In this document: piece by piece, positions 1 to 6,669 of the stretch | How positions within the stretch are numbered: position 1 is the first letter of the stretch | Layout of the letters: each line of letters starts with the position of its first letter | NCBI GenBank assembly: GCA_030606095.1 | Contig: JAUWHC010000048.1 | Span: forward strand, 1-10,914 | DNA: 10,914 nt | Direction of reading: 5' to 3' | Origin: Promethearchaeota archaeon | GTDB lineage: Archaea; Asgardarchaeota; Lokiarchaeia; Sigyniarchaeales; SOKP01 | The notes under the pieces: model-generated | Seen by the model: only the letters and a program-made list of their open reading frames with translations | What the model was told of the DNA's origin: nothing | Database searches by the model: none | Made by a program: the position numbers and the translations under genes

Positions 1-813
1 ATCAATAGTCTTCATCAAATTATCAATGATCTCTTTGGTTGTATCATTATCAATGAGACTTTGATGGATTGGACTATCATACCGTCGACGATTCGTGTTT
101 TTCACCCAGTCACCACATATATTCCGTAATGCTGAAGAATAAATTTCTTCCTCTTTCCCTAATAAACCAAAAACTGATTTATATACAGATATCCTTGTTT
201 CCCTATCAGGATGTCGGAATAGGGGAAAGACTTCACTAAAGGATATCTTTTTCTCTTTACCTTCGGCAATGGCTTTAAACTTTCGCGTGCTTATCCATGA
301 AGTTTTTAACTGCTCCCATGCCTTAGCACCATACTGGTCTTTTTCTAGAATTAACTGTTCTTCCGTCTCTGATAGTTTATAAGGAAATTTTCTTTTAATT
401 TTTTCAAGATAATTTATATAATTACTAAGAGTTTTCTCACTTATTATCTGTGGATTTTCAGTAACGAGTTTTCCGATTTCTAATTCGAGGAATGCTAATT
501 TTTTAGAAATGGAGCTCTGAAAATCCGTAAATTTATTATTAAGGGCTTTTGTTTCAGGAAGAGTCATATCAGCAAGGAATGAATTATTTGAATAAATCTC
601 TTAATCTTCGTTTCGTGCCAAAATTTCCTCGTGTTTTTCTAAGAGATCATGTAAATTTTGGGCTGTAAAGTTTGGTATATTGATTTTACCCTTATATTGG
701 TTTATAATTTCATCCGCTTTTTCCATTAAAGCATCCATAATTTTAGAAATTTTAGGATCGTCACAACTAGTAAAAAGTTCGGTTAAATCCCACGCTATTT
801 CTTTTTCACTCAT
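1..813 (-). pseudogene. M3-family oligoendopeptidase (PepF-like), N-terminal part, interrupted by in-frame TAA
   Basis: Zinc metallopeptidase of the PepF/M3B oligoendopeptidase type, expected to cut short peptides in the cytoplasm. The call rests on the N-terminal helical region: the start MSEKEIAWDLTELF, the stretch around KADEIINQYKGKINI, then after the interruption FLADMTLPETKALNNKF and KKLAFLELEIGKLV, all typical of this family. The catalytic HExxH helix would lie beyond the left edge, so it cannot be checked. At 601-603 the frame has TAA (GAA GAT TAA GAG ATT TAT). The same frame then stays open for 200 codons to base 1 with family-like sequence, so this is a single nonsense change and not a frameshift. 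TAA is not a Sec or Pyl codon. I chose ATG at 811-813 because family similarity begins there; an upstream ATG at 871-873 would add 20 unrelated residues. It could be a true pseudogene, a split gene or a consensus error. Family assignment is fairly sure, status is not. Confidence 0.7.
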
Positions 814-890
814 AATAATCAAGAGTTTTTTGAATTTCGAAATATGATTTTGATGAGTATGTATTTGATTCAAAATTACTTATTTAGAAG

Positions 891-922
891 TTAGATCAAA
901 ATAATCTTTAAATTTGATCTAA
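891..922. repeat. Perfect 10-bp inverted repeat between mvhD and the peptidase gene
   Basis: TTAGATCAAA at 891-900 and its exact reverse complement TTTGATCTAA at 913-922 flank a 12-base AT-rich spacer. It lies about 78 bp upstream of the peptidase ATG and about 140 bp past the mvhD stop, both on the minus strand. It could be a dyad operator for the peptidase gene or a hairpin near the 3' end of the hdrA-mvhD transcript. The symmetry is seen directly; the role is unknown. Confidence 0.45.
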
Positions 923-1000
923 AAAATGAAAGAAAATCTATTTCAAACGAATTTATTCTTTACAATTTATGTTTTTTATTATATGTTTTATATATCATAA

Positions 1001-1062
1001 TTCCGAAAACTCATGCTGTGAGTTAGTTGCCTTCTAACTCCTTTTTTTTTAGAAGGGTCATT
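1001..1062 (-). promoter_or_regulatory. Candidate SECIS region in the 3' UTR of hdrA-mvhD
   Basis: Directly after the mvhD stop, on the minus strand, ATGA (1058-1061) sits at the foot of an 8-bp perfect stem (1049-1056 with 1030-1037) capped by an A-rich 11-nt loop. This resembles the eukaryotic and Lokiarchaeal SECIS plan of an AUGA quartet strand, a helix and an apical A run. The opposite strand of the quartet reads CAAC instead of carrying the expected GA, so the match is imperfect. Two other perfect hairpins overlap it: 1020-1026 with 1034-1040 (7 bp), and 1008-1013 with 1019-1024 (6 bp), so alternative folds compete. Position supports a SECIS role because this is the only untranslated RNA just downstream of four UGA codons that need recoding. 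The exact element is not proven. Confidence 0.4.
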
Positions 1063-1491
1063 CTATTTCGGGTTAATTTTTTGTTTTGGTAGATGAGGAA
1101 GAGCTTCGATTTTTTTGGTGATGTCTTCTACTGAGTTAAGGAAATTTTCAACTTCGGCTGCAGAGCAGAAATATTGTTGAATCCTATCTTCAGAAAGGCC
1201 TATGTGTTTAAACAACATCTTTAGAAATTTGACGTGTTCGTATGTATTCATGTTTCCTTTTCCAAATTCACATTCGCCTTCTTTTCAGGAAATAATAGCT
1301 ACTCCATCGGCTCCGTTCAAAAAACATTCCATTATTAAATGAATTCCAATTCTACCAGTACATCTAACTCTTATTAAATGGAAAGTGCTAGAATACGATT
1401 TTCTCGTAGTGCCTGTTAAATCTGCTACGGAATACCCTCACTTATCACATCCAAAAGCAATAATATTTCTTTCTTTTACGCTATTTGACAT
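1063..1491 (-). CDS. mvhD: MvhD/VhuD electron-transfer subunit, selenoprotein with two Sec residues
   Basis: Small iron-sulfur subunit (MvhD/FrhD/VhuD family) that passes electrons from a hydrogenase or other dehydrogenase module to the flavin of HdrA in the cytoplasm. The complete frame is 142 aa, close to the family's usual length of about 140, but contains two UGA codons: 1438-1440 (residue 18, in CDKUGY, where the family has CxxC) and 1285-1287 (residue 69, in ISUKEGEC, where the family has a GCxxGDC-type motif). Other expected cysteines are C15, C44 (RCTGR) and C74. The GADG motif at 60-63 and the segment near 85-105 (KFLKMLFKHIGLSEDRI) are typical. Without recoding only the last 62 codons would be called, from an internal ATG at 1249-1251. 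It starts 21 nt after the hdrA stop, with a weak AGGCGAG upstream, so it is co-transcribed. Assignment is strong; Sec at both sites is inferred from Cys equivalence. Confidence 0.9.
1285..1287 (-). other. In-frame UGA, Sec69 of MvhD
   Basis: UGA lies in GADGVAIISUKEGEC. The family motif is GADGVLVxGCxxGDC, so Sec replaces the first cysteine of that pair. Confidence 0.9.
1438..1440 (-). other. In-frame UGA, Sec18 of MvhD
   Basis: UGA lies in FGCDKUGYSVAD. The family motif is CxxC, so Sec replaces the second cysteine, a likely iron-sulfur ligand. Confidence 0.88.
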
Positions 1492-1512
1492 TTATTCTCG
1501 CCTATAATCTCT

Positions 1513-3513
1513 TTAATTTTCAATTTTGGTTGATATTTTCTTCATAACTTCGATTTCACTACCCACGATTCCTTTAATTTCTACCTCAAATTGCTTATCT
1601 CTGTAATATTTTAAATCGATAGCTCTTGCTGGACACGAGGAAACGCACACTCCACAACCTTTACATTTTAACTCGTCAACAACGGCAATGCCATCTTCAT
1701 TTATTATTATTGCTTGATATTCGCATAGTTTTTCGCATCTATGGCATCCCATGCAGAGTAGCTCGTCAACTTCAGCTATAATTAACTCTTGAACGATAGT
1801 ATCGTGAGAAAGCAATGTAGCAGCTTTACTTGCAGCGGCTAATGCTGTAGAAACGGAATATGGAATATTTTTTGGTCCCGCAGCACATCCACATATGTAA
1901 ATCCCTAATCCATTAGTTTCTTGAGGTTTTAAACACCCGTGAATTTCTGAAAGGAAGCCATTGGGACCTTTATTAAGCCCCATTACGTCAATTATTTTAT
2001 CTGTACCTTTTGAAGGTATCATACCTGTTGAACACACTACTAAATCAAAATCCAAGTGAGAGACTTCTCCCTCTAAAGAATTGTCGTAAAAGAGTCTCAT
2101 AGTTCCGTCCTCGTTCAGCTTTATATCGCCCGGTTTTCCCCTTATGAACATAACGTTCTGTTCTCTTATATTTCTATAATATTGTTCGTTTCCTTTATCT
2201 GTGGTTCTAATATCTATATAGAATATCGTTATTTCCATATCGGGGTATTCTTGCTTTAATAATTGAGCATTCTTCAAAGAAACGCTACAGCAGACAGCCG
2301 AACAATAATTATTACCTCTTAACGTTCGGGACCCAACACATTGGATCATAGCTACTTTTTTAGGCGCTTTTCCATCGGATATTCTATATACATGCCCCTC
2401 GGTTGGGCCAATTGGACTTAACAGCCTTTCTAATTCGATTTGTGTAATGACATCAGGGTAAATTCCATACTTATACTCGTTACTTTTCAAAATGTTGTAT
2501 TCGTCCCATCCAGTTGCGACAATAACAGCGCCTACCGTAATATCGAGGATTTCGGGTTCTTGATCAAAATCAATCGCTTCACTAGGGCAAGTTCTTTCAC
2601 AATTTTTACAGTCTATACACACATCCATATCGATTACGGCAAAACTTGGCACTGCTTGCGGAAAAGGAATATAAATTGCTCTTCTTTCTCCAAATCCTCG
2701 ATCAAACTCATTAGGGATCGTAATTGGACATTTTATCGTGCATAAACCGCATCCTGTACACTTTTTTTCGTCAACATATCGAGGATTTTTTCTGATTTTT
2801 ACCTTGAAATTTCCAGTTATGCCACTAAACTCTATAACATCGCTATAGGTCAGTAAAGTTATATTGGGATGTTTCGAAGCATTTACCATTATTGGGGCCA
2901 AAACTCATATTCCACAATCGTCAGTAGGGAAAATTCTATCGAGTTGTGCCATTTTTCCGCCTATGGTTGGCTCTTTTTCAACCAAATAAACAGAAGTTCC
3001 TTGACCTGCCAAATCTAATGCGGCATTCATCCCCGCAATACCAGCACCAATTACCAAAGCTGCTTTAGTTACTGGTATTTCTTTTCGTGGAACGGCTTCT
3101 AATTCTCGAGCCCGATTTATTCCTGCTAATATTAACCTTTTTGCTTTTTTTGTAGCTTTTTCTTTATCGTCTTGATGAACAAAAGAGCAGTGTTCTCTGA
3201 GATTTACCATTTCAAAAAAGTAGGGACTTAACCCTGCTTCCTGTAATACAGCTCGGTATGTGGGTTCGTGAATCTTAGGAGTGCAAGCTGCGACTACTAC
3301 TCTATTTAAATCTAATTCTAATATATCGTTTTTGATAATTTGTTGTCCAGGATCGCTACAAGTGAAATTATTAACTCTTGCTATGACAACATTAGACAAA
3401 GGCTCAACGAAGTCTCTTACAGCATCGCAATCAACGTGAGCTCCTATATTAACGCCTCATCTACAAACGTAAACTCCTATTCTTAATTTATCGATGGTCT
3501 GTTTATCAGACAT
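1513..3513 (-). CDS. hdrA: Heterodisulfide reductase subunit A (HdrA), selenoprotein with two Sec residues
   Basis: FAD and iron-sulfur subunit of heterodisulfide reductase, the site of flavin-based electron bifurcation or confurcation between ferredoxin and the HdrBC/disulfide side; cytoplasmic. The full frame from ATG 3511-3513 is 666 aa, normal for HdrA, with UGA at 3457-3459 (residue 19, YVCRUG, replacing the family's VCHCG motif) and 2905-2907 (residue 203, DDCGIUVLAP, replacing the CxxCxLAP cysteine). Order: N-terminal domain with C17/U19 and CSDPGQ near 51; FAD-binding GAGIAG at 156-161; inserted 2x[4Fe-4S] ferredoxin with Cys 252/255/258/262 and 299/302/305/309; HdrA cysteines at 392, 404, 408 and 409; C-terminal 2x[4Fe-4S] with Cys 587/590/593/597 and 617/620/623/627. 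GGTGA lies 7 nt before the ATG and a TATA box lies upstream. It heads an operon with mvhD. HdrB and HdrC are not in this window. Standard gene calling would split it into two and lose the first 38 residues. Confidence 0.93.
2905..2907 (-). other. In-frame UGA, Sec203 of HdrA
   Basis: UGA sits between DDCGI and VLAPIMV. The family has cysteine here (DDCxxCxLAPK). Protein similarity is continuous on both sides in one frame. Confidence 0.92.
3457..3459 (-). other. In-frame UGA, Sec19 of HdrA
   Basis: UGA follows TGT AGA in the N-terminal VCxUG motif and is followed by GGC GTT AAT ATA. In Cys-type HdrA this position is the second Cys of VCHCG. Reading through joins the ATG at 3511-3513 to the rest of the protein. 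Confidence 0.85.
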
Positions 3514-3575
3514 TTAATTCACCTTTAGTTGAACCATCACCGAAAATAGTTATTGTTTATACTTACTTCTTAAAA

Positions 3576-3583
3576 TTTTTATA
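3576..3583 (-). promoter_or_regulatory. TATA box for hdrA-mvhD
   Basis: The minus strand reads TATAAAAA, preceded by the G/A-rich AAAGGGACTTC. A start about 25 nt downstream would give a leader of roughly 35-40 nt before the hdrA ATG, which leaves room for the GGTGA ribosome site. Confidence 0.5.
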
Positions 3584-3760
3584 GAAGTCCCTTTGGTTTA
3601 GGAATTTTTGAATTAATATATTTTTAAGCATTTTTTTTAAGCAATCCTACAATTCCATTTAGATTGTTATTAATCAAAAGAGAATATATTTTTTATGCCT
3701 TAATAATATTATAATAGAACTTTTTATGAGCTATTATTGTACTAGGTTAATATCTGTAAG

Positions 3761-3779
3761 TTTGCATTCAAAATGCAAA
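3761..3779. repeat. Palindrome TTTGCATT-CAA-AATGCAAA
   Basis: A perfect 8-bp inverted repeat with a 3-base centre, 16 bp before the ATG of a doubtful small ORF and about 45 bp after a TATA-like element. Its size and symmetry suit a dimeric winged-helix operator, but no regulator can be assigned. Confidence 0.4.
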
Positions 3780-3795
3780 TCTCATTAACTTTTTT

Positions 3796-3999
3796 ATGAT
3801 AAATTCATTATTTTCTAATATGGTGGAGGAAGGGAAAAAAGAAGATTTTGCCAGGCAATTTATGGCAGAAGAAGGCTTAAAAGGTAAAGCTAAGAGAATA
3901 AAAATCATGAATATTATAGATAAAGTTGGATATGACAAAAGAAAAATAAGAGTTTTCTTTCTACGCTCAACGATAACTGAAAGAGTTCAGCATGAATGA
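3796..3999 (+). CDS. Hypothetical 67-aa basic protein (doubtful)
   Basis: Not recognised. The product is lysine/glutamate-rich and mostly helical-looking, with a basic middle (KGKAKRIKIMNIIDKVGYDKR); no membrane segment, Cys motif or domain is evident. No ribosome site precedes the ATG. A second ATG at residue 9 (MVEEGKK) could be the real start. Support for a real gene is a TATA-like element 80 bp upstream, the palindrome between them and ordinary Asgard-like residue use. Against it are the short length, no known relative, and a position in a 590-bp gap between an operon promoter and serS. It could also be a gene remnant. Confidence 0.35.
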   Translation: MINSLFSNMVEEGKKEDFARQFMAEEGLKGKAKRIKIMNIIDKVGYDKRKIRVFFLRSTITERVQHE

Positions 4000-4055
4000 G
4001 ATTTTGGATTATTCTTACAAACATCAATAATTTTCATAAATTAATTTAATGATTA

Positions 4056-4063
4056 TTTATAAT
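4056..4063 (+). promoter_or_regulatory. TATA box for serS
   Basis: TTTATAAT lies 38 bp before the TTG start of serS. A start near 4088 would leave only about 13 nt of leader, consistent with the lack of a Shine-Dalgarno sequence. Confidence 0.45.
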
Positions 4064-4100
4064 AGAAATTAGAATTTTTAAATTTTAATGGGATTAAAAA

Positions 4101-5384
4101 TTGCGAGACATTGAAGATTTTAGAAAAAATTTTAAAAAAATCGTTGAATCAGAAAAGAACAGATTTAATAATCCTGTTAATGCAGAAAGAGTACTTGAAT
4201 ACGACCAAAAGTGGAAAAGCGTCCTACAAGAAATTCAAGACTTAAGAAAACAAAGAAACGAAATTTCTAGTAGGATTAGCACTTACAAGAAATCGGGCGA
4301 TAATATAAAAGCCGAGAAAGCGATAAAGGAATCAAAGCAAATTAAGGAAAAAATTGACGAGTTGGAAAAGAAGAGGATCGAATACATCAACGAAAGAGAA
4401 AAATATCGATATAATGTGGGAAACGATCTACACGAATCGGTTCCTATTGGTGAAACGGAAGAGAGCAACGAAATAGTAAGAACCATTGGAGATTTGTCTA
4501 AATTTGATTTTAAACCTTTATCACATGTAGATCTAATTGATGAAATTAATGGAGCAGATACAAAGAAGGCATCTGAAGTGGTGGGGTCAAGATTTTATTA
4601 CTTAAAAGGAGATATGGTGCTACTTAATTTAGCTCTCATTAGACTTGCTTTAGATAAGTTGATAAGCAAAGGTTATACTCCTTTATGGACTCCATTCTTT
4701 ATAAAGCACGAAATTATGAAAGCAGCCGCAGAATTGGCAGATTTTGAAGAACAATTATATAAAATACAAGATGAAGATCTTTTTATGATTGCCACATCAG
4801 AACAGACTTTAGCTGCTTATCATTACAATGAGATCATTGATCCTAATTCGTTTCCTCTAAAATATGCTGGAGTATCGTCTTGTTTTAGGAGAGAGGCAGG
4901 TTCACATGGAAAAGACACTCTGGGAATATTTCGAGTACATCAATTTGAAAAGGTGGAACAATACGTTTTTTGTAAACCTGATAATTCGTGGAATATTTTT
5001 GAAGAATTAATAGCAAACGCAGAAGAGATTTATAAAGAATTAAATATACCTTATCGAATTGTTAATATTGCATCTGGTGAATTAAACGATAATGCCGCTA
5101 AAAAGTACGATCTTGAAGCCTGGTTTCCTGCTTCGGAAAAATATCGAGAATTAGTCTCGTGCAGTAATTGTTTAGATTATCAAGCAAGAAAATTAAAAAT
5201 AAGAGTTGGAAAAGTGGGTTCTACTCAAAAGAAAGAAATCGCACACACCCTAAATTCCACTGCGATCGCTACTGAACGCACAATTTGTTGTATTTTAGAG
5301 AATTATCAAAACAAGGATCGTTCAGTTTCGATCCCGAAAGTTCTTCAAAAATATATGAATGGTAAAAAATTATTAAACTCATAA
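4101..5384 (+). CDS. serS: Seryl-tRNA synthetase
   Basis: Class II aminoacyl-tRNA synthetase charging tRNA-Ser with serine in the cytoplasm; it would also charge tRNA-Sec, the first step of selenocysteine synthesis, which matters for the selenoprotein operon nearby. At 427 aa it is the common bacterial/archaeal type, not the divergent methanogen SerRS. Residues 30-105 form the antiparallel coiled-coil arm that grips the tRNA long arm. The catalytic core follows: motif 1 region near 185-200 (GYTPLWTPFF), TSEQ at 232-235, motif 2 with FRREAGSHGKDTLGIFRVHQF at 262-282, serine-pocket region SCSNCLDYQARKL at 353-365, and motif 3 NSTAIATER at 385-393. The start is TTG at 4101; the nearby ATG at 4088 is out of frame and stops at once. 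It is followed 25 bp later by the coiled-coil gene on the same strand. The call is firm; the exact start is slightly less so. Confidence 0.95.
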   Translation: MRDIEDFRKNFKKIVESEKNRFNNPVNAERVLEYDQKWKSVLQEIQDLRKQRNEISSRISTYKKSGDNIKAEKAIKESKQIKEKIDELEKKRIEYINEREKYRYNVGNDLHESVPIGETEESNEIVRTIGDLSKFDFKPLSHVDLIDEINGADTKKASEVVGSRFYYLKGDMVLLNLALIRLALDKLISKGYTPLWTPFFIKHEIMKAAAELADFEEQLYKIQDEDLFMIATSEQTLAAYHYNEIIDPNSFPLKYAGVSSCFRREAGSHGKDTLGIFRVHQFEKVEQYVFCKPDNSWNIFEELIANAEEIYKELNIPYRIVNIASGELNDNAAKKYDLEAWFPASEKYRELVSCSNCLDYQARKLKIRVGKVGSTQKKEIAHTLNSTAIATERTICCILENYQNKDRSVSIPKVLQKYMNGKKLLNS

Positions 5385-5409
5385 AATAAAATTTGTTTAA
5401 AAATTAATA

Positions 5410-6642
5410 ATGATTGAAATTTCTTTAGAAGAATTCGAAGTTTTTTATAAGGAAAGGCTTGATTCTCAATTCTATAAAGTTAAAAAGGCTGTTAAAAAAC
5501 AAGTTTCTGGCATTCGAGATAACCTAATTGAAATAAAGGTTTGTACAGATCATTTTAGTGAAGCAGGAGGAGAAAAAATTGATGAGAAAGCGCTTAAATC
5601 GTTAAATTTCTTTTCTGACAGAATTAAAAAAGAAATTGATGAAGTTGAAATACCTGAAGAGGATATTACTTACGACAACATGAACAGTTTATTAAACTCA
5701 ATCAAGAAACTCTTTACAAGCATTAATGACATAGCAAAAAAATCTTTACCAAAATTCCAGAAACAAGTACAACCAGAAATAAAAGAATTAAGTTATATTA
5801 CGCGGAAATTAGGCACTAAACAAAAAGGTATGGATGAATTTCTAAGGAAAAAATACACTAATCTAAAGAAGGCAGAATATTTGCTTAAAAAGCTACCAAA
5901 GTTATTTTCTTTAAGAGATAACATCGAAAATGCCAAGTCTGATTTAGATGAGTTTGAAAGGGATTTAAAAGAGAGACAGAAAGAACAAGAAGATTTAATC
6001 CAAGAACTATCAATTGTAGAAAAAAATGAACTGTTTAAAGAACAAGACAAACAAGAAGATAGCTTAGCCAAGTTGAGGATGAAAATAAATAACAAATTTG
6101 GCTTTAAAAAAGCTTTAAAAAAGTTGAAATTTGAATTAGAAAAAGAAACTATTCATATCCCTAATGTTAACACTTTTTTTCTAAGGGATTTTTTAAAAAA
6201 TCCAATTAATGCGTTAGTTAAGGAAAGCAAGGAACTACCAAAATTTTCAAGTTTACTCGTCCAATTACGTCATGTTTTAGAAGAAAATAAGTTAAATCTT
6301 AAATCTGAAGTAAAAGATAAAACTATTAACCAAATAAATGCAATCTTTGACGAAAAAACAATTCAAAGCGATATCGATAAAATTAAAGAGATAAATAACA
6401 AACTTATTGAATTAAAGAAACAAATTGACCAAGTAGGTTTAGCAATTAATAGAGAAGATATCAAGAATAAAATTGCTACAAATACAATAAAAATAGAACA
6501 TTTGGAAAACGATCTCGATAGAAAAAACAAAGATTACATTAGATATTTATCTTCTTTAAAGCTCGAAAGAGAAGAATTTCAAAAATCAGTTAAAAAGATT
6601 TTAAACGAAGAAGTTAAACTAAATATTACCTTCTCGTTTTAA
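5410..6642 (+). CDS. Long coiled-coil protein of unknown function
   Basis: I do not recognise a family. The 410-aa product is very rich in Lys, Glu, Leu and Ile, with no signal peptide, membrane helix, Cys motif or nucleotide-binding loop. Long heptad-like stretches lie at about 150-240 and 310-400. Between them is a less regular segment (240-310) containing IPNVNTFFLRDFLKNP. The N-terminal 130 residues look helical and bundle-like. The layout, coil-break-coil, suits an antiparallel hairpin or scaffold protein, but lacks the Walker motifs of SMC/Rad50 proteins. It starts at ATG 5410 without a clear ribosome site, 25 bp after serS, so the two are probably co-transcribed; it converges on cofC with only 27 bp between the stops. 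A cytoskeletal, membrane-remodelling or chromosome-related role would be speculation. Confidence 0.8.
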   Translation: MIEISLEEFEVFYKERLDSQFYKVKKAVKKQVSGIRDNLIEIKVCTDHFSEAGGEKIDEKALKSLNFFSDRIKKEIDEVEIPEEDITYDNMNSLLNSIKKLFTSINDIAKKSLPKFQKQVQPEIKELSYITRKLGTKQKGMDEFLRKKYTNLKKAEYLLKKLPKLFSLRDNIENAKSDLDEFERDLKERQKEQEDLIQELSIVEKNELFKEQDKQEDSLAKLRMKINNKFGFKKALKKLKFELEKETIHIPNVNTFFLRDFLKNPINALVKESKELPKFSSLLVQLRHVLEENKLNLKSEVKDKTINQINAIFDEKTIQSDIDKIKEINNKLIELKKQIDQVGLAINREDIKNKIATNTIKIEHLENDLDRKNKDYIRYLSSLKLEREEFQKSVKKILNEEVKLNITFSF

Positions 6643-6669
6643 TTTTTTAGATAATTAATAGCAGCTTTG

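Larger units (their letters stand above)
3514..3795. other. Intergenic region upstream of hdrA, with short repeats
   Basis: This AT-rich spacer holds the hdrA promoter on the minus strand. It also has a direct repeat of TTTTTAAGCA (3621-3630 and 3634-3643), a plus-strand TATA-like ATTATAATA at 3708-3716, and the palindrome at 3761-3779. I saw no gene or structured RNA in it. Confidence 0.5.

Noticed and set aside
601..603. In-frame TAA in the peptidase as a recoded codon
   Set aside because: TAA is the ordinary stop of most genes in this window and is not used for Sec or Pyl.
851..856. TGATGA as a C/D-box sRNA box C (also 9148-9153)
   Set aside because: No CTGA box D or paired terminal stem at a suitable distance at either place.
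2440..2745. Plus-strand ORF opposite hdrA
   Set aside because: Antisense shadow of conserved HdrA ferredoxin sequence; its protein has no domain-like pattern.
1063..3513. UGA read as tryptophan or the operon as pseudogenes
   Set aside because: Trp in these genes is coded by TGG (for example WDEY in hdrA and WFPA in serS). All four UGAs fall on family cysteine positions with no frameshifts and with all iron-sulfur cysteines kept, which fits Sec and not decay or a code change.
4283..4486. Minus-strand Ser/Phe-rich ORF opposite serS, and similar ones at 5793-6095, 7491-7745, 8369-8569 and 10298-10576
   Set aside because: Low-complexity antisense translations of Lys/Glu-rich or conserved coding regions.
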